Assembly (NCBI RefSeq): GCF_003123685.1
Contig: NZ_QCYJ01000144.1
Location: 62,001 to 126,000, forward strand
Length of the DNA: 64,000 bases
Reading direction: 5' to 3'
From: Nocardia aurea
GTDB lineage: Bacteria > Actinomycetota > Actinomycetes > Mycobacteriales > Mycobacteriaceae
Numbering within the stretch: the first letter of the stretch is position 1; each line of letters starts with the position of its first letter. Below the pieces are notes generated by a model, which searched no databases, had not been told where the DNA came from, and was given only the letters and a program-made list of their open reading frames with translations. The position numbers and the translations under genes are program-made. Below, piece by piece: positions 1 through 7,328 of this stretch.

Positions 1-195
1 TGCGGAATCCTCTGTGCCCCGGTCCGGCCCGACCCCGTCGATCCGCCCGCCGTGCGCGCACCCGAGCAGCCGCCGTTCCGTCTCGAGCAGCAGCAGCCGC
101 AGGAGCAGGAACAACCCGCACCGCCCGCCACCCATCAGCCGAGCATCACGCTGCCGTTCGGCGTCGTCGTCCCGCTGCCGATGCCGCAGACCTGA
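1..195 (+). CDS. C-terminal end of a Pro/Gln-rich protein, partial
   Basis: An open frame runs from the first base to a TGA at 193-195, with almost every third codon position G or C, as expected for a real gene here. The 64 visible residues are rich in Pro, Gln and Glu, with a run of Gln and Glu near residues 29-41, and end in a short hydrophobic segment followed by PMPQT. The start and any domain lie left of the window. No family is recognisable from this tail. The next gene follows 74 bases later on the same strand with its own ribosome-binding site. Confidence 0.55.
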   Translation, partial: CGILCAPVRPDPVDPPAVRAPEQPPFRLEQQQPQEQEQPAPPATHQPSITLPFGVVVPLPMPQT

Positions 196-269
196 CCCCG
201 GCATCCGAGGGCCCATGTGCCGACCCGATTTCCGGCCCGAATACCGCGCGAGGTGAAAGGATTGGCGAC

Positions 270-1139
270 ATGGCAGGCAAGCGCACCGTTCTCACCGCCG
301 GTTTGCGCCGCTTGGCCGCTTTGCTGACCGAGATGCGCGAGAGCGTCGGTCTCAGCAAGGAAGAGGTCAGCGGCCGGACCGGTATCAATGTCACCACCCT
401 GTACCGGATCGAGCAGGCGCAGGCCCGCCCGCAACGGCGCACCCTGATGACACTTCTCGACCTGTACGCCATCGACACGGACAAGCGCCGATACGTCATG
501 GACCTGCTCTCGGACGCGCAGAAACCCGGGATGTCACGGCCTTACGAAGACAATTTGTCCGAGGTCTACTCCGCGTACATCAATTTCGAATCCGCGGCAC
601 TGTCCGCGCGGCACTACGAGACCTCCTACATTCCCGGTCTCCTACAGACACCGCAATACGCGAGCGCCGTCATCGATACCTCGATGCCGAAGCTCGAGGC
701 GGCCGTCACCGAAAGTAAGGTCTCAGCGCGAATGAGCCGAGGCAGCGTGCTCACCAAGGCCGAGCCCTTGGAGCTGTGGGTGGTCCTCGACGAGGCCGCT
801 ATCCGCCGGGTCGTCGGCGGGCACGAGGTCATGCAGGGCCAGCTGAAGCAGCTCATCGAACACAGCAAGATGAACAACATCATCCTGCAGATACTTCCGT
901 TCGCAGCGGGTGCGCATCCCGGCATGCTCGGATCGTTCACTCTCCTCGATTTCCCCCAACCCGACGACCCCGAACTGGTGTACGTCGAAGGGATCACGGG
1001 CGACACGCTGATCGAGGGTCACCTCGAGATCCGGCGCTTCGGTGTGATATTCGACCAGTTGCGTGCCATGGCGTTGAGCCCGCGCGATTCCATCGCCCAT
1101 ATCGAGCAGGTCGCCCAGGACAGGGAGCGCAGGGGCTGA
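270..1139 (+). CDS. XRE-type helix-turn-helix regulator with DUF5753 (Scr1-like)
   Basis: Predicted DNA-binding regulator of 289 residues. Residues about 12-70 form a helix-turn-helix domain (GLSKEEVSGRTGINVTTLYR region). The rest matches the DUF5753 sensor domain, with the typical YIPGLLQTPQYA stretch near residue 120 and the ILPFAAGAHPGMLGSFTLL stretch near 210. In streptomycetes such proteins usually sit beside a small DUF397 partner; none is seen here. The ATG at 270 follows a purine-rich GAGGTGAAAGGA sequence at good distance. The stop lies 3 bases from the convergent permease stop. The target genes are unknown. Confidence 0.88.
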   Translation: MAGKRTVLTAGLRRLAALLTEMRESVGLSKEEVSGRTGINVTTLYRIEQAQARPQRRTLMTLLDLYAIDTDKRRYVMDLLSDAQKPGMSRPYEDNLSEVYSAYINFESAALSARHYETSYIPGLLQTPQYASAVIDTSMPKLEAAVTESKVSARMSRGSVLTKAEPLELWVVLDEAAIRRVVGGHEVMQGQLKQLIEHSKMNNIILQILPFAAGAHPGMLGSFTLLDFPQPDDPELVYVEGITGDTLIEGHLEIRRFGVIFDQLRAMALSPRDSIAHIEQVAQDRERRG

Positions 1140-1142
1140 GCC

Positions 1143-1955
1143 TCAGGCGCGGCTGGCGCGCCGGTAGCCGAACACCGCCGGGATCGCGAACACCACGATC
1201 GTGCCGAGCGACCACGCCGTGGTGGCCAACAGCGGCCCACGCACCGGGCCGCCCGCCGACAATCCGCGCATCGCGTCGATGGCATGGCTCATCGGCTGGT
1301 TCGCGACGATCGGCTGCGCCCACCCCGGGTAGGCGGCCAGCGGCACGAATCCGGTGCTGAAGAACATCAGCAGTGACGATCCGAGCGAGATGGCCTCGAC
1401 CAGGGCGGCCTTGGCGGAATAGGTGGCGACGGCCGTGACCAGAGTCGCGAATCCCAGCCCGAACATCAACGGCACGCCGAACAGCGCCACGCCCGCGAGG
1501 AACCCCTGCTCGAATCGGAAGCCCAGCGCGGTGCCCACCGCGAACATGACCGCGGTGCACAGCAGGATCCTGACACCTTCGGCCAGAATCCGCGCGGCGA
1601 GCCCCGACGCGCGGTGCACCGGCAGCACCCAGAATCGGGCGAGCAGCCCGTCGTCGCGTTCGCGGCCGAGCGTCACCGCACCGGCGAGAGATCCCGACAT
1701 CACCCCGACCAGGGCGACCATCGGCACCGACCCGTAGAGCGCGTTCATCCCCGACGCCGCCGAGATCTGCTTGCCGAGGACGGTATTCAGCATGACCAGC
1801 AGCAGCGCGGGAAAGATCAGCGACTGCACGACGGTGAGCGGATCGCGCCACCAGCGCAGCAACAGCCGCTGAGTCTGGATCAGCGTCTGCGGCACGACCA
1901 GGCGCAAGGTCTCCGTCGGCCCGGAGGCCCTCGGCATCTGCGATGTCACTGTCAT
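1143..1955 (-). CDS. ABC-2 type transporter permease (DrrB/DrrC-like)
   Basis: Integral membrane protein of 270 residues with about six hydrophobic segments and the arrangement of ABC-2 exporter permeases such as DrrB/DrrC. Its ATG at 1955 overlaps the stop of the upstream permease in an ATGA, so the two are translationally coupled. An upstream extension of the frame is rejected because it runs antiparallel to that permease in a non-coding composition. No ABC ATPase gene lies in this pair, so the energy source must be encoded elsewhere. Likely substrates are hydrophobic compounds or lipids, by family inference only. Confidence 0.85.
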   Translation of the reverse strand: MTVTSQMPRASGPTETLRLVVPQTLIQTQRLLLRWWRDPLTVVQSLIFPALLLVMLNTVLGKQISAASGMNALYGSVPMVALVGVMSGSLAGAVTLGRERDDGLLARFWVLPVHRASGLAARILAEGVRILLCTAVMFAVGTALGFRFEQGFLAGVALFGVPLMFGLGFATLVTAVATYSAKAALVEAISLGSSLLMFFSTGFVPLAAYPGWAQPIVANQPMSHAIDAMRGLSAGGPVRGPLLATTAWSLGTIVVFAIPAVFGYRRASRA

Positions 1956-2764
1956 CCCGACCTCCGCATCACGATGACGGCGGCCCATCCGGCGAACGCG
2001 ACCAACAGGCCGCACGCCCAGGCCAGCCCTGGTCCGAGCACCTCCCAGCCGACGACGCCCGCGTTGCCGGACGGATCGCCCGCCAGCGCCCGCAGGGCGT
2101 AGACGAACTGGGAGATCGGCTGGTTGCGCGCGAACCCCTGCAACCAGGAGGGGAACTGTTCGGCCGGGGCGAATCCGGTCGAGACCATGCCGAGGATGAG
2201 CTGGGGCATGATGAGCAACTGGGTGGTCGCCTCCGGACTCTTCGACAATGTGCCGACCACATCCGCGCCGAGGGAGAACGTCAGCGCGATGAACAGCGCG
2301 AACGCCAGGAATCCCAGCGTATCCGCCGCGGTCCCGTAGAAACGCACCCCGATGACGAACCCGCACACCACCGCGGCCGCCAGCGCCAGTCCCGCGCGAT
2401 AGGTGGCCGCGGTCAGCCGGGCCGTCAACGGGAGCGCCAAGGGCATCGGCAGCGATCCGAAACGCGCGTTGAGCCCGTCCCGCGCGTCCGTCGCGGCACG
2501 GAACGCCGCGGCCGAGGCGCAGAACGCCACCGATTGCATGACGATCATCGGCATCAGGAACTGCGCGTAACTGCTCAGTCCGTGCCCGTACAGGTTCATC
2601 ACCGTGTTCAGCGGGACGTAGAACCCGATGGTGAACACCGTCGGCGCCGCGACGGCCGTCAGCACCTCACCGTTGCGGAGGGACTGCCTGATCAACCGGC
2701 CGGCCAGCACCCACCATTGCGCCACCGCCGGAAGCCGCGGCCCGGCGCGCTGATCACTGGTCAT
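1952..2764 (-). CDS. ABC-2 type transporter permease (DrrB/DrrC-like)
   Basis: First gene of a two-gene permease operon, 270 residues, the same length as its partner, with hydrophobic segments starting near residue 30 (GEVLTAVAAPTVFTIGFYV) and ending in a C-terminal membrane helix. The ATG at 2764 is chosen because GGGAAGG stands just upstream; the frame stays open to 2881 but lacks a ribosome-binding site there. It is divergent from the amino-acid permease, with 217 bp between. The pair probably forms a heterodimeric membrane channel of an ABC exporter. Confidence 0.85.
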   Translation of the reverse strand: MTSDQRAGPRLPAVAQWWVLAGRLIRQSLRNGEVLTAVAAPTVFTIGFYVPLNTVMNLYGHGLSSYAQFLMPMIVMQSVAFCASAAAFRAATDARDGLNARFGSLPMPLALPLTARLTAATYRAGLALAAAVVCGFVIGVRFYGTAADTLGFLAFALFIALTFSLGADVVGTLSKSPEATTQLLIMPQLILGMVSTGFAPAEQFPSWLQGFARNQPISQFVYALRALAGDPSGNAGVVGWEVLGPGLAWACGLLVAFAGWAAVIVMRRSG

Positions 2765-2981
2765 CTGCACCTTCCCATCCTGTGCGAGACACGTCCCGGC
2801 ATCCGGTGGATCGCCCGGAGGCGAGATGCCGGAGAATGCGCTGATCTTCGGAGGAACGCGACAGAGACGGGAGCGGTTCACGCCGAGACGGTTTCGTTGC
2901 GCGTGCGGTCACCGACCGCGACTGGTTTGCGAGAGAAATGGGTATTCCCACAATCTGTTCACGACCTGTAGGAGACACCGT

Positions 2982-4391
2982 ATGGCCGACGTGACCGCCG
3001 GTTCGGGAACCACGCCCGAACCCGAACTGAAACGGGTGATGGGCCCGGGGCTGCTGTTGCTGTTCATCGTCGGCGATATCCTCGGCACCGGCATCTACGC
3101 ACTCACCGGCAAAGTGGCCAACCAGGTGGGCGGGGCGGTGTGGGTGCCGTTCCTCGTCGCGTTCCTGGTCGCGCTGGTCACCGGGTTCAGCTACCTGGAG
3201 CTGGTGACGAAATATCCGCACGCCGCGGGCGCGGCGCTCTATACCCACAAGGCGTTCGGCGTCCACTTCCTCACCTTCATGGTCGCCTTCACCGTGATGA
3301 GTTCGGGTATCACCTCGGCCGCCACCGCGTCGCGGGCTTTCGCCGCGAATTTCGCCGAGGCCTTCGAGTTCGACCTGAGCACGGGGATCGGCGTCACCCT
3401 CGTCGCGCTCGCCTTCATCCTCGTCGTGGCGGCGATCAATCTGCGCGGCGTCGCCGAGGGCGTGAAACTCAATGTGGTGCTCACCTGCGTCGAGTTGAGC
3501 GGGTTGCTGATCGTCATCGTCATCGGATTGTGGGCGCTGGGGTTCGGCAACGGCGATTTCGGGCGGATCGTCGAATTCGACACCGGCGACCGCAGCGCGC
3601 TCGGCGGCGTCATCGTCGCCACCACACTGGCCTTCTACGCGATGGTCGGCTTCGAGGATTCGGTGAACATGGCCGAGGAGTGCAAGGAACCGAGCCGGAT
3701 CTTCCCCAAGGTCCTGCTGGCGGGACTGCTGCTCACCGGCCTCATCTACGTCGTGGTGTCGATCACCGCGATCGCCCTGGTCCCCGCCGAAGAACTCGGA
3801 CAGGGCGATACGCCCCTGCTGAAGGTCGTCGAAGCGGGAGCACCGGGTTTCCCGACGCATATCTTCGCGTTCATCACCATGTTCGCCGTCGCCAATTCGG
3901 CCCTGATCAATATGCTGATGGCCAGCCGCCTGCTCTACGGCATGGCACGCCAGGGCGTCATCCCGCGTCCGCTCGGCGCGGTGCACGCCTCCCGCCGCAC
4001 CCCGCACGTGGCCATCGCGTTCACCACGGTGCTGGCGCTGGGACTGATCCTGTTCGTCGGCGAGGTGCCCGAACTCGGTGGAACCACGGCACTACTGCTG
4101 CTCACCGTGTTCACCATCGTGAACGTGGCGGTGCTGGTGTTGCGTCGGGACACCGTCGAGCACAAGCATTTCCGCACGCCGACGGCGCTGCCCGTGGTCG
4201 GCGCGATCACCTGCGGATTCCTCGTGACGCCGTGGACGGATCGCAATACCGATCAGTACGTCATCGCGGGGATACTGCTCGCCATCGGCGCTGCCCTGTG
4301 GGTGGTGAACTACCTGGTGATCCGGGTCTCGCACGGCGAAAGACCTGCCGCCGAGGCGGTCCCGATACCGGAGCCGGATCGGAAGGAGTGA
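2982..4391 (+). CDS. APC superfamily amino-acid permease
   Basis: Predicted 12-helix secondary transporter of 469 residues for amino acids or related amines. The first helix carries the glycine-rich GDILGTGIY motif (residues about 31-39) typical of APC permeases. The VGFEDSVNMAEECKEP stretch in the middle matches the conserved helix-6/loop region of the family. The ATG at 2982 is preceded by GTAGGAGACACCGT, a good ribosome-binding site, so the long in-frame extension to 2826 is not used. Substrate cannot be read from sequence. It is transcribed alone, divergent from the permease pair. Confidence 0.9.
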   Translation: MADVTAGSGTTPEPELKRVMGPGLLLLFIVGDILGTGIYALTGKVANQVGGAVWVPFLVAFLVALVTGFSYLELVTKYPHAAGAALYTHKAFGVHFLTFMVAFTVMSSGITSAATASRAFAANFAEAFEFDLSTGIGVTLVALAFILVVAAINLRGVAEGVKLNVVLTCVELSGLLIVIVIGLWALGFGNGDFGRIVEFDTGDRSALGGVIVATTLAFYAMVGFEDSVNMAEECKEPSRIFPKVLLAGLLLTGLIYVVVSITAIALVPAEELGQGDTPLLKVVEAGAPGFPTHIFAFITMFAVANSALINMLMASRLLYGMARQGVIPRPLGAVHASRRTPHVAIAFTTVLALGLILFVGEVPELGGTTALLLLTVFTIVNVAVLVLRRDTVEHKHFRTPTALPVVGAITCGFLVTPWTDRNTDQYVIAGILLAIGAALWVVNYLVIRVSHGERPAAEAVPIPEPDRKE

Positions 4392-4473
4392 CCGAACGAC
4401 CCGGAAGCGCGCGGCGGCCATGTCCGAAATGCGGAGATGACGCCGCGCAACCCGATGGGTAAGGTGGGCCCGG

Positions 4474-4965
4474 ATGACCAGCATGGAAGCACGCATCGGT
4501 GACGCGACCAGAGCGGTGCCCCTCCCCTTTCCCTGGAATATGAACGCCTATCTCGCCGCGGTCGCGGCCCATCGCGGACGCTCGATCTCGCTGCGCCAGG
4601 TTCCCTCGGAAATGCTCGCGGAGCGGGGTTGTCGCGGCAAAGGGCTGTGGATCGCCCGCAATCACGACGACATCATCGTCTACGACGCCGACGCCACCGA
4701 ACGCAACGCCGACCACATCATCCTGCACGAGATCGGCCATATGCTGCTCGGCCACGGGAGATCCGAGGACGAGCCGACCGCGCCGTTGCCGACGACGCTC
4801 GCGGCCCTGCTCCCGTCGCTGTCGATCCAGCACGCGCTCGGGCGTGGCGAATTCGGCGCCGAACGCGAACAGGAGGCCGAGGTCTTCGCCGATATGACCA
4901 TGGTCTACGCGACCCTTCCCAGGAAGAAGGGACGCGGCATGCGGATCTTCGGACGCGGCCGCTAG
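4474..4965 (+). CDS. ImmA/IrrE-like zinc metallopeptidase
   Basis: Small protein of 163 residues with a zinc-protease motif HEIGHMLLGH (HExxH plus a third His) near residue 87 and a downstream acidic helix with ExEAEVFADMTM, as in ImmA/IrrE proteins that cleave repressors. The usual partner is an adjacent XRE repressor; the nearest XRE gene is 3.3 kb away and not in the same operon. ATG 4474 has AAGGTGG at suitable distance; ATG 4483 is an alternative. Its TAG stop overlaps the stop of the convergent DUF4254 gene in a CTAG. Confidence 0.75.
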   Translation: MTSMEARIGDATRAVPLPFPWNMNAYLAAVAAHRGRSISLRQVPSEMLAERGCRGKGLWIARNHDDIIVYDADATERNADHIILHEIGHMLLGHGRSEDEPTAPLPTTLAALLPSLSIQHALGRGEFGAEREQEAEVFADMTMVYATLPRKKGRGMRIFGRGR

Positions 4966-5435
4966 CAGGCGTCCGGGACCCGGTGGGTACCCGCGCACAG
5001 GCCGTCCACCAGATCCTGGTAGGCGTCGGCCAATTCGTAGACCCGCGACCACGCGTTGTCGACCACCGAATCCGGTGCGTAGGCCAACGTCACGCAGACC
5101 TGAGTGACGCGCTCGGCGAGCCGGTCGACCACCTGCCCGACCGTCGCGTCGAAGGTGCCGACCTCGTGATAGGGAACCGGGGTCGTCAACGTCATCCATC
5201 GGTCGATGCTGCGCACCAGTTGTAGGCGCCGCCGATCGATCCCCGCCGCCTCGGACAGTGGTGTGCGCTCACGGATCTCGTGCAGACGCGCGAGTTGGCC
5301 CGCGGCATCCAGCATCGGATGACCGTCGTGGGTCAACCCACCGCACACCGCGACAACCATTTCCTTGCCCGGCACCAGCCAATGATCGCCGGTACCACTC
5401 ATCGCCCGCGTCGCCCGTTCATCGGTCTCCGACAT
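4962..5435 (-). CDS. DUF4254 domain protein
   Basis: Protein of 157 residues of unknown function. The segment from the DRRRLQLVRSIDRW motif to VGQVVDRLAE and the C-terminal ADAYQDLVDGLCAGTHRVP matches the DUF4254 family, which is common in Nocardia. The ATG at 5435 is chosen because TTAGGAG stands 11 bases upstream; an earlier in-frame start at 5525 lacks a signal. It reads against the metallopeptidase with overlapping stops. No catalytic residues are evident; the invariant Arg/Asp-rich helix suggests a helical binding protein. Confidence 0.75.
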   Translation of the reverse strand: MSETDERATRAMSGTGDHWLVPGKEMVVAVCGGLTHDGHPMLDAAGQLARLHEIRERTPLSEAAGIDRRRLQLVRSIDRWMTLTTPVPYHEVGTFDATVGQVVDRLAERVTQVCVTLAYAPDSVVDNAWSRVYELADAYQDLVDGLCAGTHRVPDAC

Positions 5436-5561
5436 CAACAAATCGTCTCCTAAATGTGACCGAACGCGTACCGGAAACCCAGCGGACAACCCGTTCGTCC
5501 CCCATGTCCGCCCCGTCGGAACCACGAATCGCGGGAATTCGAGGTATGGGACGTTCGATCG

Positions 5562-6320
5562 TCAGGTAGCGGAAAGTGCCAGGTAGTCCGGTCCGCCGAC
5601 GTACACGGTGTGTCCCGACTCCGCGACGCCTCGGGTCGCGGCGGCGACGGCGGCGGCGAATTCGGCCACGGTCGGCAGTTCGCCGTGTTCCTTGCGCGCC
5701 GACACCGCGTCCGGATTCCTGCGCTCGAGCAGTCGGACGATGATGGTGCCGTCGATCATGTCCCCCGACACCACCCGCAGATCGACACCGTGCGTGCCGA
5801 GTTCCGGGATCATCGCGCGCAACTCGTCCTCACCCGCGCGTTTGCTCGCCGCGATCGGCTCGTAGTCGGCCGGCACCGGTTTGCGGCCGTGGAAGTGTGC
5901 CTGATGGCTGGTGACGAAGACGACCCGACCACCGGATCGCATGAAGGGCAACGCCGTTCGCACCAATCGCCGCTGCGCGTCACGATTGATCGCCATCGCG
6001 TATCCGGGGGCCGCGTCGCGTTCGAGCCCGCCCGAGGCATTGAGGACAAGTACGTCCAATCCGCCGAATTCCGCGACGACCCGGTCGATCAGGGTGCGCG
6101 CGGCGTCGGGTTCGGCGATATCGGCTCCCGCGACCGACGCGCTGCCGCCCGCCGCCGCGATCCGCCCGGCGAGGTCGTCGGCGCGTTTGCGCTTCTCCCG
6201 GTAGTTGATGACGACGTGGTCGCCGCCCTCCGCGAGAATCCGCGCCGTTTCCGCGCCGATACCCCGGGAAGCTCCCGTGATCAGGACGATCCGCCGTCCC
6301 GTGTTGCCCGTCGTACCCAC
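5562..6320 (-). CDS. SDR family oxidoreductase with atypical active site
   Basis: Rossmann-fold short-chain dehydrogenase/reductase of 252 residues. The NAD(P) motif TGASRGIG and the NAS motif are present, and a Ser lies in VTSHQ. The usual YxxxK is replaced by a Tyr and Lys six residues apart (YEPIAASK), so the catalytic geometry may differ. The GTG at 6320 is preferred because ACAGGAGG lies six bases upstream; the ATG at 6350 has no ribosome-binding site. It is divergent from an HxlR regulator, which probably controls it. Confidence 0.85.
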   Translation of the reverse strand: MGTTGNTGRRIVLITGASRGIGAETARILAEGGDHVVINYREKRKRADDLAGRIAAAGGSASVAGADIAEPDAARTLIDRVVAEFGGLDVLVLNASGGLERDAAPGYAMAINRDAQRRLVRTALPFMRSGGRVVFVTSHQAHFHGRKPVPADYEPIAASKRAGEDELRAMIPELGTHGVDLRVVSGDMIDGTIIVRLLERRNPDAVSARKEHGELPTVAEFAAAVAAATRGVAESGHTVYVGGPDYLALSAT

Positions 6321-6358
6321 CCTCGGCCCTCCTGTCTCCGGTCGACCCATGGCAATGC

Positions 6359-6384
6359 TTCTGAATCAGAATCACTATCGTAGT
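6359..6384. promoter_or_regulatory. Two palindromes between SDR and HxlR genes (candidate operator)
   Basis: TTCTGAATCAGAA (6359-6371) is a perfect 13-bp palindrome around a central A, and ACTATCGTAGT (6374-6384) is a second inverted repeat. Both lie in the short intergenic space shared by the divergent SDR and HxlR genes. HxlR regulators bind such symmetric sites and often regulate the divergent gene. Binding is inferred, not shown. Confidence 0.5.
6376..6381 (+). promoter_or_regulatory. -10 element of a probable leaderless HxlR transcript
   Basis: TATCGT fits the actinobacterial -10 consensus TANNNT. It lies 8 bases before the ATG at 6390, and no ribosome-binding site is present, so transcription would begin at or next to the start codon. 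It overlaps the second palindrome, which suggests autorepression. Confidence 0.4.
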
Positions 6385-6389
6385 TCGAA

Positions 6390-6740
6390 ATGAGAAGCGC
6401 AAGCGGAGCCAAACCGCCGAGGGGCCGTGCCGACCCGGCCGACGAACCGGTGCTGGCGGTCATGGAACTGCTGGGCCAGCGGTGGATGATGCGGGTGCTC
6501 TGGGAGTTGGAACCGGCGCCGCTGGGGTTCCTGGAGTTGCGTCGCCGCATGGGGCAGTGCTCGTCGAGTGTGCTCTCGGTGCGCCTGCACAATCTCCAGG
6601 CCGCGGGATTGATAGTGAAAACCCCCGGCAAGGTCTACGAGCTGACCGCGGCGGGCACCGAACTCACCGCGGCCATGCGACCGCTCTGGACATGGTCGCG
6701 GAGCTGGGCGGCGAGGCCGGGCGGGGAACCGTCCGAGTAA
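6390..6740 (+). CDS. HxlR-family winged-helix regulator
   Basis: Transcriptional regulator of 116 residues. The core from LGQRWMMRVLWELEPAPLGFLEL to the LHNLQAAGLIV wing region matches the HxlR winged-helix domain (residues about 25-100). The usual N-terminal Cys of redox-sensing HxlR relatives is not present; one Cys stands in the recognition region (RRMGQCSSS). No Shine-Dalgarno sequence precedes the ATG. The divergent SDR gene is the obvious target. Confidence 0.88.
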   Translation: MRSASGAKPPRGRADPADEPVLAVMELLGQRWMMRVLWELEPAPLGFLELRRRMGQCSSSVLSVRLHNLQAAGLIVKTPGKVYELTAAGTELTAAMRPLWTWSRSWAARPGGEPSE

Positions 6741-6805
6741 TCCGATAAAACGGACAGGTTCGGCCGACTCCGCGTTCAGGGGGCGACCCGGGCGGCCATG
6801 CGCAG

Positions 6806-6811
6806 TATGCT
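6806..6811 (+). promoter_or_regulatory. -10 element of a probable leaderless nitrobindin transcript
   Basis: TATGCT matches TANNNT and stands exactly 7 bases before the GTG at 6819, with no ribosome-binding site between. This spacing supports the GTG as the true start. Confidence 0.4.
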
Positions 6812-6818
6812 CTCGCGC

Positions 6819-7313
6819 GTGGTACCTCAACCGTCCGTCGCCCCCCATCCGGATATCGCACCGCTGGCGCCGTTGCTCGGCATCTGGCGCGGTGGCGGGC
6901 ACGGTGAGTACCCGACCATCGAATCCTTCGACTACCTGGAGGAAGTGCGGTTCGGCCATCTCGGCCGCCCCTTCCTCACCTATCGCCAGCGCACCCGCGC
7001 CGCCGACGGCAGCAGACCGATGCACGCCGAAACCGGCTACCTGCGCTGCCCGAGCCCGGACCACGTCGAATTGATCCTGGCCCACCCGACCGGGATCACC
7101 GAGATCTGCGAAGGCGGACTCGTCGTCAGCGACGGCTCGCTACGGATGGAATTCGATTCGACCAGCATCGGGCGCAGCAGCACCGCGAAACTGGTCACCG
7201 CGCTGGGCCGGTCGTTCACCCTCGCGGGCGACACCATCGACTACACCCTGCGCATGGCCGCGGTCGGCGAACCGTTGACCCACCACCTCGCGGCCACGCT
7301 GCGCCGGGCCTGA
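6819..7313 (+). CDS. Nitrobindin-like heme-binding beta-barrel protein
   Basis: Predicted peroxynitrite isomerase / nitrobindin of the FABP-like family, similar to M. tuberculosis Rv2717c. The barrel entry motif GxWxGxG appears as GIWRGGGHGEYP near residue 20, followed by the conserved SFDYLEEVRFGHLGRPFL stretch. The proximal heme His is expected in the C-terminal HHLAATLRR segment. Starting at GTG 6819 gives 164 residues, the length I recall for the mycobacterial protein, and removes an N-terminal extension from the ATG at 6798. It is convergent with the PBP gene, 15 bases apart. Confidence 0.88.
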   Translation: MVPQPSVAPHPDIAPLAPLLGIWRGGGHGEYPTIESFDYLEEVRFGHLGRPFLTYRQRTRAADGSRPMHAETGYLRCPSPDHVELILAHPTGITEICEGGLVVSDGSLRMEFDSTSIGRSSTAKLVTALGRSFTLAGDTIDYTLRMAAVGEPLTHHLAATLRRA

Positions 7314-7328
7314 GGTTCCCGGACTCGA

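Noticed and set aside
14..256. Plus-strand frame at the left edge in a second frame
   Set aside because: The frame ending at 195 has the coding-type third-base bias; this one yields Ser/Arg-rich nonsense.
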